41,099 bases of DNA. Source: Butyrivibrio sp. (GTDB lineage: Bacteria > Bacillota > Clostridia > Lachnospirales > Lachnospiraceae). Every line of letters begins with the position of its first letter. Position 1 is the first letter of the stretch. The notes beneath the pieces were generated by a model. It ran no database searches. It saw nothing but the letters and a program-made list of their open reading frames with translations, and was not told the DNA's origin. Both the position numbers and the translations under genes were made by a program. This document shows, piece after piece, positions 16,246 to 25,952 of this stretch. The stretch is from contig JAILJR010000007.1 of assembly GCA_024694565.1 (NCBI GenBank), positions 1 through 41,099 of the forward strand, in the 5' to 3' direction.

Positions 16246-17238
16246 TCATACATTTAAAATCGTATCCACGTGCTTTTCAAGATAGGGATCATCTGAATCG
16301 ATTAGCCCGGCCGATATGAGTTCATCTCTTATCCTTTCCGCAATCTGCTCAGATATCACTACCACTTTATCACTCATGTTCAGATTGTCCGGCATGTACC
16401 GGATATGCTCCCACGCCGGAATACCACATAGAGTCTGTGAAAGTTCTTTAATTCGCCTTGAGAAAGAGCCCTCATGATCAAGCTCCGTCAATGCTCTGAA
16501 CGTCCACTTATAATATGGCGGATATACTCTCCTTAGTAAAAAGAATATTTCCATTGCAGCCTTAATACCGTTCACCTTGCAGATCTCTGCAGCAACAGTA
16601 TCTTTTCTCGCCATACACCTTGAGTAGTTGACCTGAAGCGAGGACGAAAATGCATGAATCTCTGAAGCAAGTCTTTCTCTCCAAATATTTTCCGGGTAAT
16701 AGCTTAGCAGACTGTTTCTGAATGCCGAAAAAACTCCCTTGTCATCTCTGAACACTTCACCATTTACAGCTGTTGCCATGCATGAATGGTCGAAGCTTCT
16801 CCATGTACGGTTCACGATAATCCCGTTTTCAGCCATGACCTCTGTTCCCAGAATATTTGAATAGAAGCTGTTTATCGTCATGACTCCCCGTCTTTCACTG
16901 AGTCTCCTTGTAAGGTTTGCTCCCGGGATACTGTCAACGATTTCATTGTACGCTATTGACAAGAGCCTTCCAAACTTATGGAAGTCATCCTCCGTCAGCC
17001 ACAGACACACTCCGGTGCCAAAATCGTGGTCTCTTGACATGAAGTCATCGTAGCCAAAGCAATCGGATCCCTCTCCGGCTAGCCCAACTGCAATTTCGGA
17101 TTCATATTCAGAAAATTTCATCCGGATCATGGGCGCTATTTTATTGTCATAAAAACGCCTGCTACGCGCAATTGTTTCTGTCATAAACTTCATTACCTTT
17201 TGGGTTAGTCCACCATAAGATTTTTCTTTGTTTGCCAA
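16246..17238 (-). CDS. DUF4037 protein, nucleotidyltransferase-like
   Basis: About 330 residues. The block VGLAGEGSDCFGYDDFMSRDHDFG (residues 52-75) is the DUF4037 signature and resembles a nucleotidyltransferase GS...DxD active site, with the acidic pair at SRDHDF. The remaining helical part, ending near SAGLIDSDDPYLEKHVD, fits the family. The target is unknown. The first frame start is TTG at 17238 with no ribosome site; an alternative ATG at 17193 follows AAAGG closely, so the true N-terminus may be 15 residues shorter. It is upstream of the cupin gene. Family firm; activity inferred. Confidence 0.82.
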   Translation of the reverse strand: MANKEKSYGGLTQKVMKFMTETIARSRRFYDNKIAPMIRMKFSEYESEIAVGLAGEGSDCFGYDDFMSRDHDFGTGVCLWLTEDDFHKFGRLLSIAYNEIVDSIPGANLTRRLSERRGVMTINSFYSNILGTEVMAENGIIVNRTWRSFDHSCMATAVNGEVFRDDKGVFSAFRNSLLSYYPENIWRERLASEIHAFSSSLQVNYSRCMARKDTVAAEICKVNGIKAAMEIFFLLRRVYPPYYKWTFRALTELDHEGSFSRRIKELSQTLCGIPAWEHIRYMPDNLNMSDKVVVISEQIAERIRDELISAGLIDSDDPYLEKHVDTILNV

Positions 17239-17357
17239 TTTAACTATAGAAAATATTGACTCTCTATAGGCAAAAGAGTATTTATTGGCAATAGAATTAG
17301 ATCTGCCTATTCCACCTTGTGAATATTCACATCTGCACGTAAAATATGATTATGATT

Positions 17358-18977
17358 CTATCTCCCTTTTTTCCGAAGCCTCTTGTTATTGTACATTTCC
17401 CTGTCTGCATGGCGCAGTACATCTGTCGCGCTGGAATCTGTCTCCGGATCATACGCGGCTAAGCCCATAGATATATGCACCTGATTCCAGAGATCCTTAG
17501 CTGAATCGTTGATCCTGGCGGTTTCCTTCTCAAACTGCTTTATGAGCTCTTCTCTGTCCTGATAATCTTCATATTGCAGTATCACTGCAAATTCATCTCC
17601 GCCTACTCTGAAAACCGGACTATGCTTAAAGACGTTACAGATTGTCCGTCCTGCAACATTCAGATAAACATCACCTTTCTCATGTCCATAGCTGTCGTTC
17701 ACCTTCTTAAGATCATCGCAGTCAAACATGCAGATGGCAAACTCTACATGGATCTGTCCATCATCCATCTGGCTCTGCAATTCATCAAGATAATTTGAAA
17801 AAGCGCCCTTGTTTTTCAGATGAGTAAGTGCATCTACATACACCTGCTTGTTCAGACTGCTGATGTGGTCCTTCATGTGGGACGACATGCGCCTGAAGGA
17901 CCTGGTTAGTCTTCCGACCTCGTCATCCTTATCATAGTTCAGAATATAGTCATAATTGCCGTTATCCGCCTGCTCAGCAGCTTCTGTAAGCTGCTCGAGT
18001 GGTCTTGTTATGCGTCTCATATATATCATTGAAAACAGGCTGGCGGCCAGAAGCAGCTCGAGTGAAACTATGGCGATATTTTTTACAAGGCTCATCCAGT
18101 TGCCTTCTGTCTCACTGGCAGGCATAGTCACATTAAGGTGCATGCCATTGCTGAGCATAACCCAGGCGGTTCGTTTTTTCACCCCTTCGAAGGTATACCT
18201 TAAGTACGTGTCATCAGAAACAAACCCCTCAGGCGTCCCGGGTGCTGTCTCCGGTGTGAGCTTAGTCATGTCAATGTGCGGATGATAGAACAATTGTCCC
18301 TCAGAATCGCTCAGGAATGCATACCCGCTGTCGCGTATACGGATACTGTCAACCTGCTCTACCATAGTGGAATAATCAATTTCAATGCCCACTACACCAA
18401 TGAACCGGTCCTTGAAATAAATTGGAACATTGTAGGAGATAACCAGAAGATCAATATTTTCCGTGACATACGGGGGCAGCCAGATAGGCTTTCCTTCGAA
18501 TTTTGGTACAGTGAACCAGACAAGCTTTGAGGTATCATCCACATCGAATTGAGTAATATCGGTCACCTCATGTTCTGTAAAGCCTGCCCCATCAATATTC
18601 GTGTACCAGAAACCCTTTTCAGTTTCAGATACGCTCGGATCTATTCGGTAGTAATATGTAACTACTCCGTTTGTCTTATGTGCTATGGCATCAAAATACT
18701 CTCTGACGCTCTCAATGCTTTCCCTTAGCTGTTCATCCGTTGTTCCTTTCAGATCCGATTCAGCAAAGTATGATACCTTTTCCACAGAACTCTGCACACT
18801 GTCAAAATAATAGTCCAGATTCCTCTCACCTATTTCACATAAAAGCAACAGGAGCTGATCAGATTTTATACGTTCGGTTTTTCGTATGTAGACTGTGCTG
18901 ACTAACGTAATTATTGTCAATACTCCGAAGATAACGCACAGCATCATAAGGGTAATTCTTGTCCGCAATGATCGCAT
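17358..18977 (-). CDS. Cache-HAMP-GGDEF diguanylate cyclase
   Basis: A 539-residue membrane enzyme making c-di-GMP from two GTP. TM1 lies at about 9-29, a double-Cache-like extracytoplasmic sensor at about 40-275, TM2 at about 285-310 and HAMP at about 310-365. The GGDEF domain begins at YVDALTHLKNKGAF and carries an intact RVGGDEFAV active site. The inhibitory I-site RxxD is absent (KHSP stands at that place), so product feedback is probably weak. It closes with DREMYNNKRLRKKG, the usual end. A GAGG site precedes the ATG at some distance. It is a single gene facing away from the YhaN operon. Ligand of the Cache region unknown. Confidence 0.94.
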   Translation of the reverse strand: MRSLRTRITLMMLCVIFGVLTIITLVSTVYIRKTERIKSDQLLLLLCEIGERNLDYYFDSVQSSVEKVSYFAESDLKGTTDEQLRESIESVREYFDAIAHKTNGVVTYYYRIDPSVSETEKGFWYTNIDGAGFTEHEVTDITQFDVDDTSKLVWFTVPKFEGKPIWLPPYVTENIDLLVISYNVPIYFKDRFIGVVGIEIDYSTMVEQVDSIRIRDSGYAFLSDSEGQLFYHPHIDMTKLTPETAPGTPEGFVSDDTYLRYTFEGVKKRTAWVMLSNGMHLNVTMPASETEGNWMSLVKNIAIVSLELLLAASLFSMIYMRRITRPLEQLTEAAEQADNGNYDYILNYDKDDEVGRLTRSFRRMSSHMKDHISSLNKQVYVDALTHLKNKGAFSNYLDELQSQMDDGQIHVEFAICMFDCDDLKKVNDSYGHEKGDVYLNVAGRTICNVFKHSPVFRVGGDEFAVILQYEDYQDREELIKQFEKETARINDSAKDLWNQVHISMGLAAYDPETDSSATDVLRHADREMYNNKRLRKKGR

Positions 18978-19268
18978 CTTGCCTGACCTCGGTTTTAAAT
19001 GTAGGCCCTCCCCAAAAGCCTCATATATTAATTTACCACTTTATCGTGTCAAACAACTCTTAAAATGATGGTTTTAGAAAAATTTTATTGTTAAGCCTGC
19101 CTGCGGATCGCACACCCATAATTTATAAAAATGTAATGAGCAGGCCGACAAAAGCCATGTCGTCCTTATAGTGTGACATCCCAATCAATCTTTACCTTAT
19201 TTGTGGCATATGGCGGCAAGTTGGTTCAAATACGTAAAGAAATGATCGGGACGGTACAACGGGTCTGT
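18978..19268. other. Intergenic stretch without a recognised gene
   Basis: About 290 nt separate the GGDEF start from the end of the YhaN-like gene. It is A/T-rich at 19010-19080 and then carries scattered short repeats (GCCTGCCTGC near 19088, GCAGGCC near 19141). A plus-strand frame from 19173 mostly overlaps the yhaN-like gene antisense and lacks family likeness. No clear terminator is seen. Confidence 0.5.
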
Positions 19269-21911
19269 TCAGATACCGCATCTGCTGCTGTGGCAGGTAA
19301 AGTAGATTATCTGATATTCTTTGGCAAGAGCATTCAGAAAATCAGTTGCTCCGGCAGTCCTCTTTTCATCAAGATTAACAAAGGGATCGTCAAATATCAG
19401 AAACGGCTTCTCATGGTCATACATTGCATCTACCATCGCCATGCGCCTGCACAGTCCCACAAGGTCCTTGTAGCCCTCGCTGAGATATCCGATCTCGTGC
19501 AGGCTCCCCTTATCCTTAAGTTTAATATTGAGATCAGTATCCAGTTCATATTTTTCGTCACTGTAAGATATGATTCTTCGGTATTTATCAAAGGATGCTT
19601 TTATATCCTCCATATATTTCCCTGAGAAATTCTGCCTGGCCTTTTCAAGATAATCCCTGGTCCTGCTGATAATCCTGTATTTCCTCTGTGCATACTCCTG
19701 CTCCGTCAAAAGAGCTGACAGTTCCGCTTCATCATTTTCCATTACTTCAAGCTGCTGTGTATTTTTCTCAAGCAGAGTCCTGTAGCTGTCCTCCGCCTCT
19801 GAAATGGAGTCTGCCTGCTCCTGCAGCGCATTAAGGGAGCTGCTCAGTTCCTCCATTGACAGCTTTTCTCCCTCAGCACAGGCAGATGCATATCCGGAAA
19901 CATCATTCTCTTTTTCAAATGCCTCCTTACGGGCTTCCTTTTCAGCAAGATCCCTGCTGCTGAAGTTAAGTCTTATATAGTTTTCGTTTATCCCCGCAAG
20001 CTGGCTCTTAAGATCTTCCTCTGCAGTAAAGCCCAGTGAAATGAGATAATTCCTGACCTCCTCTATTATGGATCCGGCTTTGACGCAGGCCTCATCAGCT
20101 GTCTGACACTTAGCAGCCAGCCTGCCATACGCAGCAAGGTCATTCCTGAGACGAAAAATTGCTTTTTGATGGTCAGCTTCATCGGTAAGACCATAAGCAC
20201 TCAGAAACTCTGATATCCTTAACTCCAGAACGCGAACAGCTTCTTCTTTGTCTGCAAGGTCAGCCTCCCTGCTCCTTACTGATAATTCTTCGTAGTCCCT
20301 GGCAAGATCACGGATATGATTCAGAACCACGAAAACGCCCTCTTCATCGTACCTGATATGGAGCTTGTCAAACAGCGCCCTGCAGGTCTCTTCAACCTCT
20401 GCTATGAATACCTCATCCTCCCTAATTTCACTGCACATACGCTCATAGACACTGATCGCCTGCTGATCCTGCGGCTTATTGTTCTTTCTGCGAGACAGTA
20501 CCCCGGCAATTGTCATTAAAGCTCCTGTTACGGCAATAACTGTGCCCGCGATTATTTCCCCAGATAAGACACCACAGGCAATTCCGCCAAGAACAGCAAC
20601 CAGCCCTATTACGATAAGGAGTTTCTCCGCTGCTTTGTTTGTTACCCCCATTTCGGTGATGTCGTGAGAGCTTTTATACAACTCAGCATTTGCCTTTTTG
20701 ATCGAGACCAGTTCCTTCCTGCTATCCCTGGCACTCCACCCGGCAATCATATCATCTATCTCATCCAACGCAGGTTCATAGTGTTCAAACAGCCTTTGCG
20801 CTTTACCGAGCTTCTTTTTCTCAGCTTCAGACAAAGCCAGACTGTCCCTGTCTGATGTGAGCTCAAGCAGCCTGTCGCAGTCATCCTCTATCTCCGTCAG
20901 CATGTCATTGTCCGGGATTCCGGCTTCAAACCTCTGGTCAAGGGTATTCAGTTCCTGCTTTTCTTCATCTGAAAGGGCGAAATTTTCTGCGGTAAGGATA
21001 CAGCTTTCATAATCATCATAGAAACGAAACAGTGCCTCAAGATCGTCCTTGGAAGGGACCTCCCCGGGAAAAAAATTTCTTTCATCATCATAGTTTTTCC
21101 TGGCAATGGAAACCTGTTCACATAACTCGCTATATCTTTCCATGCCGGCCATAGAGTCTTTCAGTGCATAGATCTGCTCAAGGCGCCTTTGTATCTCCCT
21201 CTGCCGCCTGATCGTCTCTTCCCTGCTTGACCTTTGCTCCTCAAGACGCCTGCATAATTCTGCCCGGGTGTCCAAAAGGCTGTCCTTGCTCCTTACCCTC
21301 TCCCGCAGCTCTGCTATCTTAGCATCCAGTTTATACAGCTGTCCCGTTGCCCTCTCGTGAGTGAGCCTGTCCATCTCTTTCTTCAGGTTATTCTGCACTG
21401 CATTGTAATTCCCCATATCAGCAGTCTGATCAGCGACATTCCCGATCTTGGCACTTATAATTGATGTGACCTCGGTCCCACAGTCCTGCTGCGCGATAAA
21501 AACAGTTCTCATAAAGGATTCAAGATCGATTCCGAACAGCTCCTCCCCTACATTTGCAGAGTAGTCAGACGATCGGAGATTGGTCACATTGTCATACAGT
21601 GCAAATTCATCGGTCCCAGATTTCTTTTCTCCGAAGAGTCTCTCCATCCTGTACTCTCTGTCCTTTACGCAAAAGACAATGCTCCCACCATAAACACCCA
21701 TCTGCCAGGGTCTGTATCTCTTTCTTTCATTATCGATTATGGTTCTCTTGTTTTCGCCTAAAAAACCATAGAACATCACTCGAATAAATGCTGCAAGCGT
21801 ACTTTTTCCCCAGCCGTTGTCCCTATGCAGAACATTTTTTTCGCCCTCAAACACATAGTCAAAATCCTGAAGCTTCCCAAAATTCTCTATGTGACAGCTG
21901 ATAAGTTTCAC
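19269..21911 (-). CDS. YhaN/SbcC-like AAA ATPase with internal membrane segment
   Basis: An 880-residue ABC-type ATPase related to SbcC/Rad50 and Bacillus YhaN. The N-terminus MKLISCHIENFGKL is typical, Walker A is DNGWGKST (31-38), and the QQDC loop (near residue 143) follows. Long coiled coils flank a central hydrophobic pair of segments (about residues 430-470: LLIVIGLVAVLGGIACGV and IIAGTVIAVTGALMTIAGV), which would anchor it in the membrane as proposed for YhaN. Near the C-terminus are the ABC signature-like YLSEGYKDLVGLCRRMA and Walker B PFLIFDDPFVNLDEKR. It overlaps the nuclease gene by 4 nt (ATGA), so they are made together. Probable role: DNA end processing or repair at the membrane. 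Confidence 0.9.
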   Translation of the reverse strand: MKLISCHIENFGKLQDFDYVFEGEKNVLHRDNGWGKSTLAAFIRVMFYGFLGENKRTIIDNERKRYRPWQMGVYGGSIVFCVKDREYRMERLFGEKKSGTDEFALYDNVTNLRSSDYSANVGEELFGIDLESFMRTVFIAQQDCGTEVTSIISAKIGNVADQTADMGNYNAVQNNLKKEMDRLTHERATGQLYKLDAKIAELRERVRSKDSLLDTRAELCRRLEEQRSSREETIRRQREIQRRLEQIYALKDSMAGMERYSELCEQVSIARKNYDDERNFFPGEVPSKDDLEALFRFYDDYESCILTAENFALSDEEKQELNTLDQRFEAGIPDNDMLTEIEDDCDRLLELTSDRDSLALSEAEKKKLGKAQRLFEHYEPALDEIDDMIAGWSARDSRKELVSIKKANAELYKSSHDITEMGVTNKAAEKLLIVIGLVAVLGGIACGVLSGEIIAGTVIAVTGALMTIAGVLSRRKNNKPQDQQAISVYERMCSEIREDEVFIAEVEETCRALFDKLHIRYDEEGVFVVLNHIRDLARDYEELSVRSREADLADKEEAVRVLELRISEFLSAYGLTDEADHQKAIFRLRNDLAAYGRLAAKCQTADEACVKAGSIIEEVRNYLISLGFTAEEDLKSQLAGINENYIRLNFSSRDLAEKEARKEAFEKENDVSGYASACAEGEKLSMEELSSSLNALQEQADSISEAEDSYRTLLEKNTQQLEVMENDEAELSALLTEQEYAQRKYRIISRTRDYLEKARQNFSGKYMEDIKASFDKYRRIISYSDEKYELDTDLNIKLKDKGSLHEIGYLSEGYKDLVGLCRRMAMVDAMYDHEKPFLIFDDPFVNLDEKRTAGATDFLNALAKEYQIIYFTCHSSRCGI

Positions 21912-23023
21912 AGTTCAATCTCCTCCCCGTTAAGAGCCTGAAACCCGCATCGGATGATCTGCGCCTTTTCATCATCACTAAGTGAATCATCCCCTTTCAC
22001 AAGCCTGACGAACTCGCCCTTCAAAGATGCATCCAGTTCATAGTCGCTATAGTCTACCGCTATCCTGGTCCTGTCCTTTATCCTTACATAATAAAAATCA
22101 TCCTTGAACTGATTGGTAAGATACCCGGTATTTTTTTCACAGTCCACCTCTATATCTCCTGCCAGTACAACCTTTACCAGATCCCCGGATTTAATCTTCC
22201 GGTCGCAAAGGAGACGTGCAATCCTCGTCCTGATGTCAGTGTTGGTCCTGCAGTCAGATATGTCCACAATGACCTCATGAAGGTGCCTGTTGGCAAAGTC
22301 CACAAATTGCGTCGTATACGAAAAGCTTTCCTCATCTATATTAAGCAGGACAAAGCCGTGACTTCCGCATTCATCAAATCCGCGTCCCTCCAGGCAGCCG
22401 CAGTAACAGTATCTTCCCCTTGGAGGAAGTTCTCCCTCCCGGTATTCATGGACATGTCCCAGCGCAAGGTAGTCGATATTCTTATTCCTTAAATCTGCGA
22501 GGCTGATATTGTCAGGTGAGTTTTTAGCCTGATATGCTGTTATCTGACCATGCATGGTCACGATATTAAAATCTCCCGGATCAAGGAGCAATGATGAATA
22601 TACGGTATTCATATTGTCTTTGCACAATTCAATCCCGGAGAGCGTGATTTTCGATCTTCTGCCTTCATACAGAATGAATGTGTGCCACTGCCTGCTGAAA
22701 AGAAACAGATTTTGGGGCAGCTCTTTGATGGATCTGACAAAGCTGTCACCACCGCCATGATTTCCCATAATATAATAAAAGCGTATGCCCGGATGTGAAC
22801 TGATAGCGTCGATCACGCTATTACGCGTCCCGGCAGAAAAGTTCCCTGTATCAAACAGATCCCCGGCAATGATAACAGCAAAAACGCTGTTTTCATCGGC
22901 ATATTCGACCATCCTGATGAATGTATCCAGAATCTCCCTCTTTCTCTCTCTTGCCTTTTTCCTCTCAAGATTCGCAGTCATCTGCGAATCAAGGTGAATA
23001 TCCGCACAATGAATTATCTTCAT
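21908..23023 (-). CDS. YhaO/SbcD-like metallophosphoesterase (DNA exonuclease subunit)
   Basis: A 371-residue calcineurin-like phosphoesterase that pairs with the ATPase. Metal-binding motifs in order: CADIHLD (Asp8, His10), GDLFDTG (54-60), GNHGGG (87-92), TMHGQ and GHVHE. The usual GNHD is GNHG here, so the acidic residue after the Asn-His pair is missing; related YhaO proteins vary at this place. The C-terminal third (from about 240) matches the capping domain of SbcD/YhaO. It starts near AGGGGCAGG. It is the first gene of the two-gene unit. Inferred activity is Mn-dependent nuclease on DNA ends. Confidence 0.9.
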   Translation of the reverse strand: MKIIHCADIHLDSQMTANLERKKARERKREILDTFIRMVEYADENSVFAVIIAGDLFDTGNFSAGTRNSVIDAISSHPGIRFYYIMGNHGGGDSFVRSIKELPQNLFLFSRQWHTFILYEGRRSKITLSGIELCKDNMNTVYSSLLLDPGDFNIVTMHGQITAYQAKNSPDNISLADLRNKNIDYLALGHVHEYREGELPPRGRYCYCGCLEGRGFDECGSHGFVLLNIDEESFSYTTQFVDFANRHLHEVIVDISDCRTNTDIRTRIARLLCDRKIKSGDLVKVVLAGDIEVDCEKNTGYLTNQFKDDFYYVRIKDRTRIAVDYSDYELDASLKGEFVRLVKGDDSLSDDEKAQIIRCGFQALNGEEIEL

Positions 23024-23127
23024 TCCTGCCCCTCCCTTTACGCCACAATTTATTTTACCAAATCATGGCGAATATTACAAACAGACGTTCGTCTGATGGC
23101 AGAACCGGGTTTCATTTCAATAGTTTT

Positions 23128-23145
23128 CAATAGTCAGCCGGGCGC
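23128..23145. repeat. Partial dispersed repeat copy
   Basis: CAATAGTCAGCCGGGCGC matches the right half of copy A at 12667 (CAATAGTCAGCCAG). It lies between the YhaO start and the terminator of the EAL gene. Confidence 0.35.
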
Positions 23146-23146
23146 A

Positions 23147-23194
23147 CAAAAAAAGAAGACCCGCACACTGATAAGGTGCACCAACCTTCTTCTG
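23147..23194 (-). terminator. Terminator of the GGDEF-REC-EAL gene
   Basis: AAGAAG...GCAC (23153-23168) pairs with GTGC...CTTCTT (23176-23191) around an internal mismatch. On the minus strand CTTCTTTTTTT follows, giving a long T tract a few nt beyond the stop at 23197. Confidence 0.7.
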
Positions 23195-23196
23195 TT

Positions 23197-25917
23197 CTAT
23201 TCCTGTTTCAAACCGATTACTACGTGATGATGATCACTTTCCCTTGTTTTAATTGTCTGCAGCAAATAAGGAACCGGCTCTGTATCTATTATCTTATTAA
23301 AGGTCAGGGCAAGTGCCTCTTCCTGTTCAGCCAGATTTGTCAGGTTTTCTTTGCTGACTGCATCTGACACTTTGCCGACATCACTATCGCTTACATTCTC
23401 AAGAAGCTTCTTTTTTGCGTCTTCATAAAAGTCTGTCCCGGCAGGGCGTATCTGGAGATTGCCATCCCTGCCCATAAAGAATTCAAGATAAAAAGCCGTC
23501 ACAACATCAACATAGAAGATGCTCTCAAAATCACTGGTCAATGCCTTGGAGATGCTCATGTAGTTTCCCTTGGTTGTTGGAGTAAGTTCAACCTTCAGCT
23601 TTGCGCGCTCAGCGACCAAAGCTTCAAAAGCTTCATGAGTCACCGGCTTGGAGAAATAATAGCCCTGAACATAATCGCAGCTCATAGCCTTCAGAACCAT
23701 ATACTGTTCTTTTGTTTCAACACCCTCAGCCACAACAGGCACATGCAGATAATCCGCTATGTCGATGATAAGCTCGATCATCCGCACATCCTTGGTCTCT
23801 CCAAATGCACTGCGGATAAAGCTCATATCCAGCTTCAGCGCATCTATTGGAAGGTGTGAGAGCATGCCCAGAGACGAATACCCGGTTCCAAAATCGTCCA
23901 TCTCTATCCTGAAGCCCATGCCCATACCGCGCAGTTCCTTGGCAGTGGAAATAACCTGCTCAGAGTCACCTGTATAGGCGGACTCAGTAATCTCAAGCAT
24001 CAGATTCTCTGTACTAAGCCCGTACATATCCAAAATATCATTGAAGATATTTTTCAGATTTGGTGTCAGCATATCAATACGGGATACATTCACCGACACA
24101 GGCACCGAAAAGCCAAAGCGCTGCTTCCACTCACTGATTCTTTTTGCGGCCTCATTCCATACAAACTGATCCAGGTCAAGGATAAGACCATTCTCCTCAA
24201 GCAGTGGTATGAACACTCCCGGGCTTATCATACCAAGTTCCGGGTGATCCCAGCGCACAAGGGCTTCTGCACTGGCCAGAACAGGGTTTTCCGGATGAAT
24301 GTCATACTTGGGCTGGAAGTATACCTTGAAACAGTTGTTCTCAAGGGACGGTCTGAAGTCTTCCAGCAGACGTTCCCTGAACAGTTCTGCTTCATGCATT
24401 TTCGTATCATAAATTCCTATCGCTTTTCGATAACCGCTTTTCACTGTATTTGCAGCAATCTTCGCATAGTCAAAGCGGCGCTCTATCTGGAGCGACTTGT
24501 CAGCCTCTGCGTAGACTCCCATGCGCAGACGTACACGGTTCTTGGACACATCCTCGTCCACAAGGCCTTTATTTACCTCATCGAACAGACTTTCATATTC
24601 CTGCCTGTGAGGGCAATATATAAGAAAAGTATCCACTCCACGCCGGCAGCATACCCCACCTATATCACGGGATACCTTGCGCACACTCTTTCCGATCCTG
24701 GCCAGAACACTGTCGCCATACTGCTTTCCGTAGCGCTCGTTGAGCATATGGAAATGATTGACGTCCAGAACAATGGCATCCATCGACATTTCACTGTAAT
24801 GCTGGTCATACATCCTGACATAGCGCAGGAAGTAGTCTGGATTAAGCAGATTCGACAGGCTGTCTCGCTCTGTAGACTGGATGATATTTCTCTTCTCAGT
24901 AAGCTCAATACACCGGTTTACACGTGCCCTGACAATCTCAGAGGTAGGATATGGCTTTGGAATAAAGTCAATTGCCCCTATCTTGAGGCAGTCAACCTCA
25001 GCGCTCTGGTCTGCTGTCATTACTATGACAGGTATCCCCATGAACTCTTCCTCTTCCTCCATCACCTTCAGTACTTCCATACCACCCATTTTCGGCATCT
25101 GAAGGTCAAGAAGTACCATGGCCAGATTATCCTTGTGAATTTTGATTTGCTCTAATGCCTCAACGCCATCGGAAGCATACAGTATCTGGTAAATATCCCC
25201 AAGCATTTTGCCAAGGATCATCTGATTGACACGCTCGTCATCAACAATAAGTATGTGCCGCTTGAGATGCATGATCTCAGCATCTTCGTCTATAGGGAAT
25301 ATTGCCTTTGCAGCTTCCTCCGCGTCCTCCCTGGAAATAGCTCCCATGCCTTTGAGGAGCTTCTTCTCTTCATACATCAAAGCATCCGCACGTTCGAAAG
25401 CATCATGAAAGCTCTTGTCCTCTCCGGGCCTGTACTCTGAAAGGCCGCCTGATATGACAACCTCTTTTGTACTGATATGTGTCACAGAGCGATCATGCAG
25501 CACCTGGACCAGTTCTTTCCTGATAAGATAATCGCGATCGTGAAGGATTACGACGAACTCATCTCCACCTGTACGATAAACCGGGCTGTGCTGGAAAATA
25601 TCGCATATCATCCGGCTTGCGTTCATTATGTATTCGTCACCGGCCTTGTGACCAAGGGTGTCATTGATTACCTTAAGCCCGTTTACATCACAGACAACAA
25701 CGGCAAAATCATTCGCCGTACCGCTCTCAATGGTTGCATCGATATCCTTCTGCTGCAGAATAAAAGCATGCTTACTCTTAACACCGGTAAGCGGATCGGT
25801 AAGTGCAATAGATTTGGCCTTGTCACGTTCCTCGTTAGCCTTTTTCTCCCACCGCTGCATGGAAAGATAATTGTTGAGCATTACAACCAGCGACAGACCG
25901 AATAAACTGATGATCAC
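23197..25917 (-). CDS. GGDEF-REC-GGDEF(degenerate)-EAL c-di-GMP signalling protein
   Basis: A 906-residue membrane protein that can make and break c-di-GMP. Domains: TM (about 1-18), GGDEF1 (37-188, active TGGDEF at 116-121), receiver REC (222-340, VDDE acidic pocket, phosphoacceptor Asp271 in LLDLQMPKMGG), degenerate GGDEF2 (about 350-500, RRGVDTF), EAL (about 510-750) with SAEALVRW, SVNVSR, EITES, MDDFGTGYSSL, LKLDMSF, VAEGVET and YVQGYYFSKP all intact, then a C-terminal domain (about 770-906) of unknown fold. The GTG start at 25917 cuts into a TM helix and lacks a good ribosome site. In-frame sequence upstream of it reads on without a stop to near 25987 and extends this helix, so the true product may continue from the permease gene. 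Confidence 0.9.
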   Translation of the reverse strand: MIISLFGLSLVVMLNNYLSMQRWEKKANEERDKAKSIALTDPLTGVKSKHAFILQQKDIDATIESGTANDFAVVVCDVNGLKVINDTLGHKAGDEYIMNASRMICDIFQHSPVYRTGGDEFVVILHDRDYLIRKELVQVLHDRSVTHISTKEVVISGGLSEYRPGEDKSFHDAFERADALMYEEKKLLKGMGAISREDAEEAAKAIFPIDEDAEIMHLKRHILIVDDERVNQMILGKMLGDIYQILYASDGVEALEQIKIHKDNLAMVLLDLQMPKMGGMEVLKVMEEEEEFMGIPVIVMTADQSAEVDCLKIGAIDFIPKPYPTSEIVRARVNRCIELTEKRNIIQSTERDSLSNLLNPDYFLRYVRMYDQHYSEMSMDAIVLDVNHFHMLNERYGKQYGDSVLARIGKSVRKVSRDIGGVCCRRGVDTFLIYCPHRQEYESLFDEVNKGLVDEDVSKNRVRLRMGVYAEADKSLQIERRFDYAKIAANTVKSGYRKAIGIYDTKMHEAELFRERLLEDFRPSLENNCFKVYFQPKYDIHPENPVLASAEALVRWDHPELGMISPGVFIPLLEENGLILDLDQFVWNEAAKRISEWKQRFGFSVPVSVNVSRIDMLTPNLKNIFNDILDMYGLSTENLMLEITESAYTGDSEQVISTAKELRGMGMGFRIEMDDFGTGYSSLGMLSHLPIDALKLDMSFIRSAFGETKDVRMIELIIDIADYLHVPVVAEGVETKEQYMVLKAMSCDYVQGYYFSKPVTHEAFEALVAERAKLKVELTPTTKGNYMSISKALTSDFESIFYVDVVTAFYLEFFMGRDGNLQIRPAGTDFYEDAKKKLLENVSDSDVGKVSDAVSKENLTNLAEQEEALALTFNKIIDTEPVPYLLQTIKTRESDHHHVVIGLKQE

Positions 25918-25952
25918 AAAGACGCTGGTATTATCGGCATCATGCAGGCGTC

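Noticed and set aside
19173..19625. A plus-strand 150-codon frame
   Set aside because: Most of it is antisense to the C-terminal Walker B region of the YhaN-like gene, and the residues outside it show no known domain.
24244..25155. A 303-codon plus-strand open frame
   Set aside because: It lies entirely antisense to the REC/EAL coding region, whose motifs are unambiguous, and has no family likeness.
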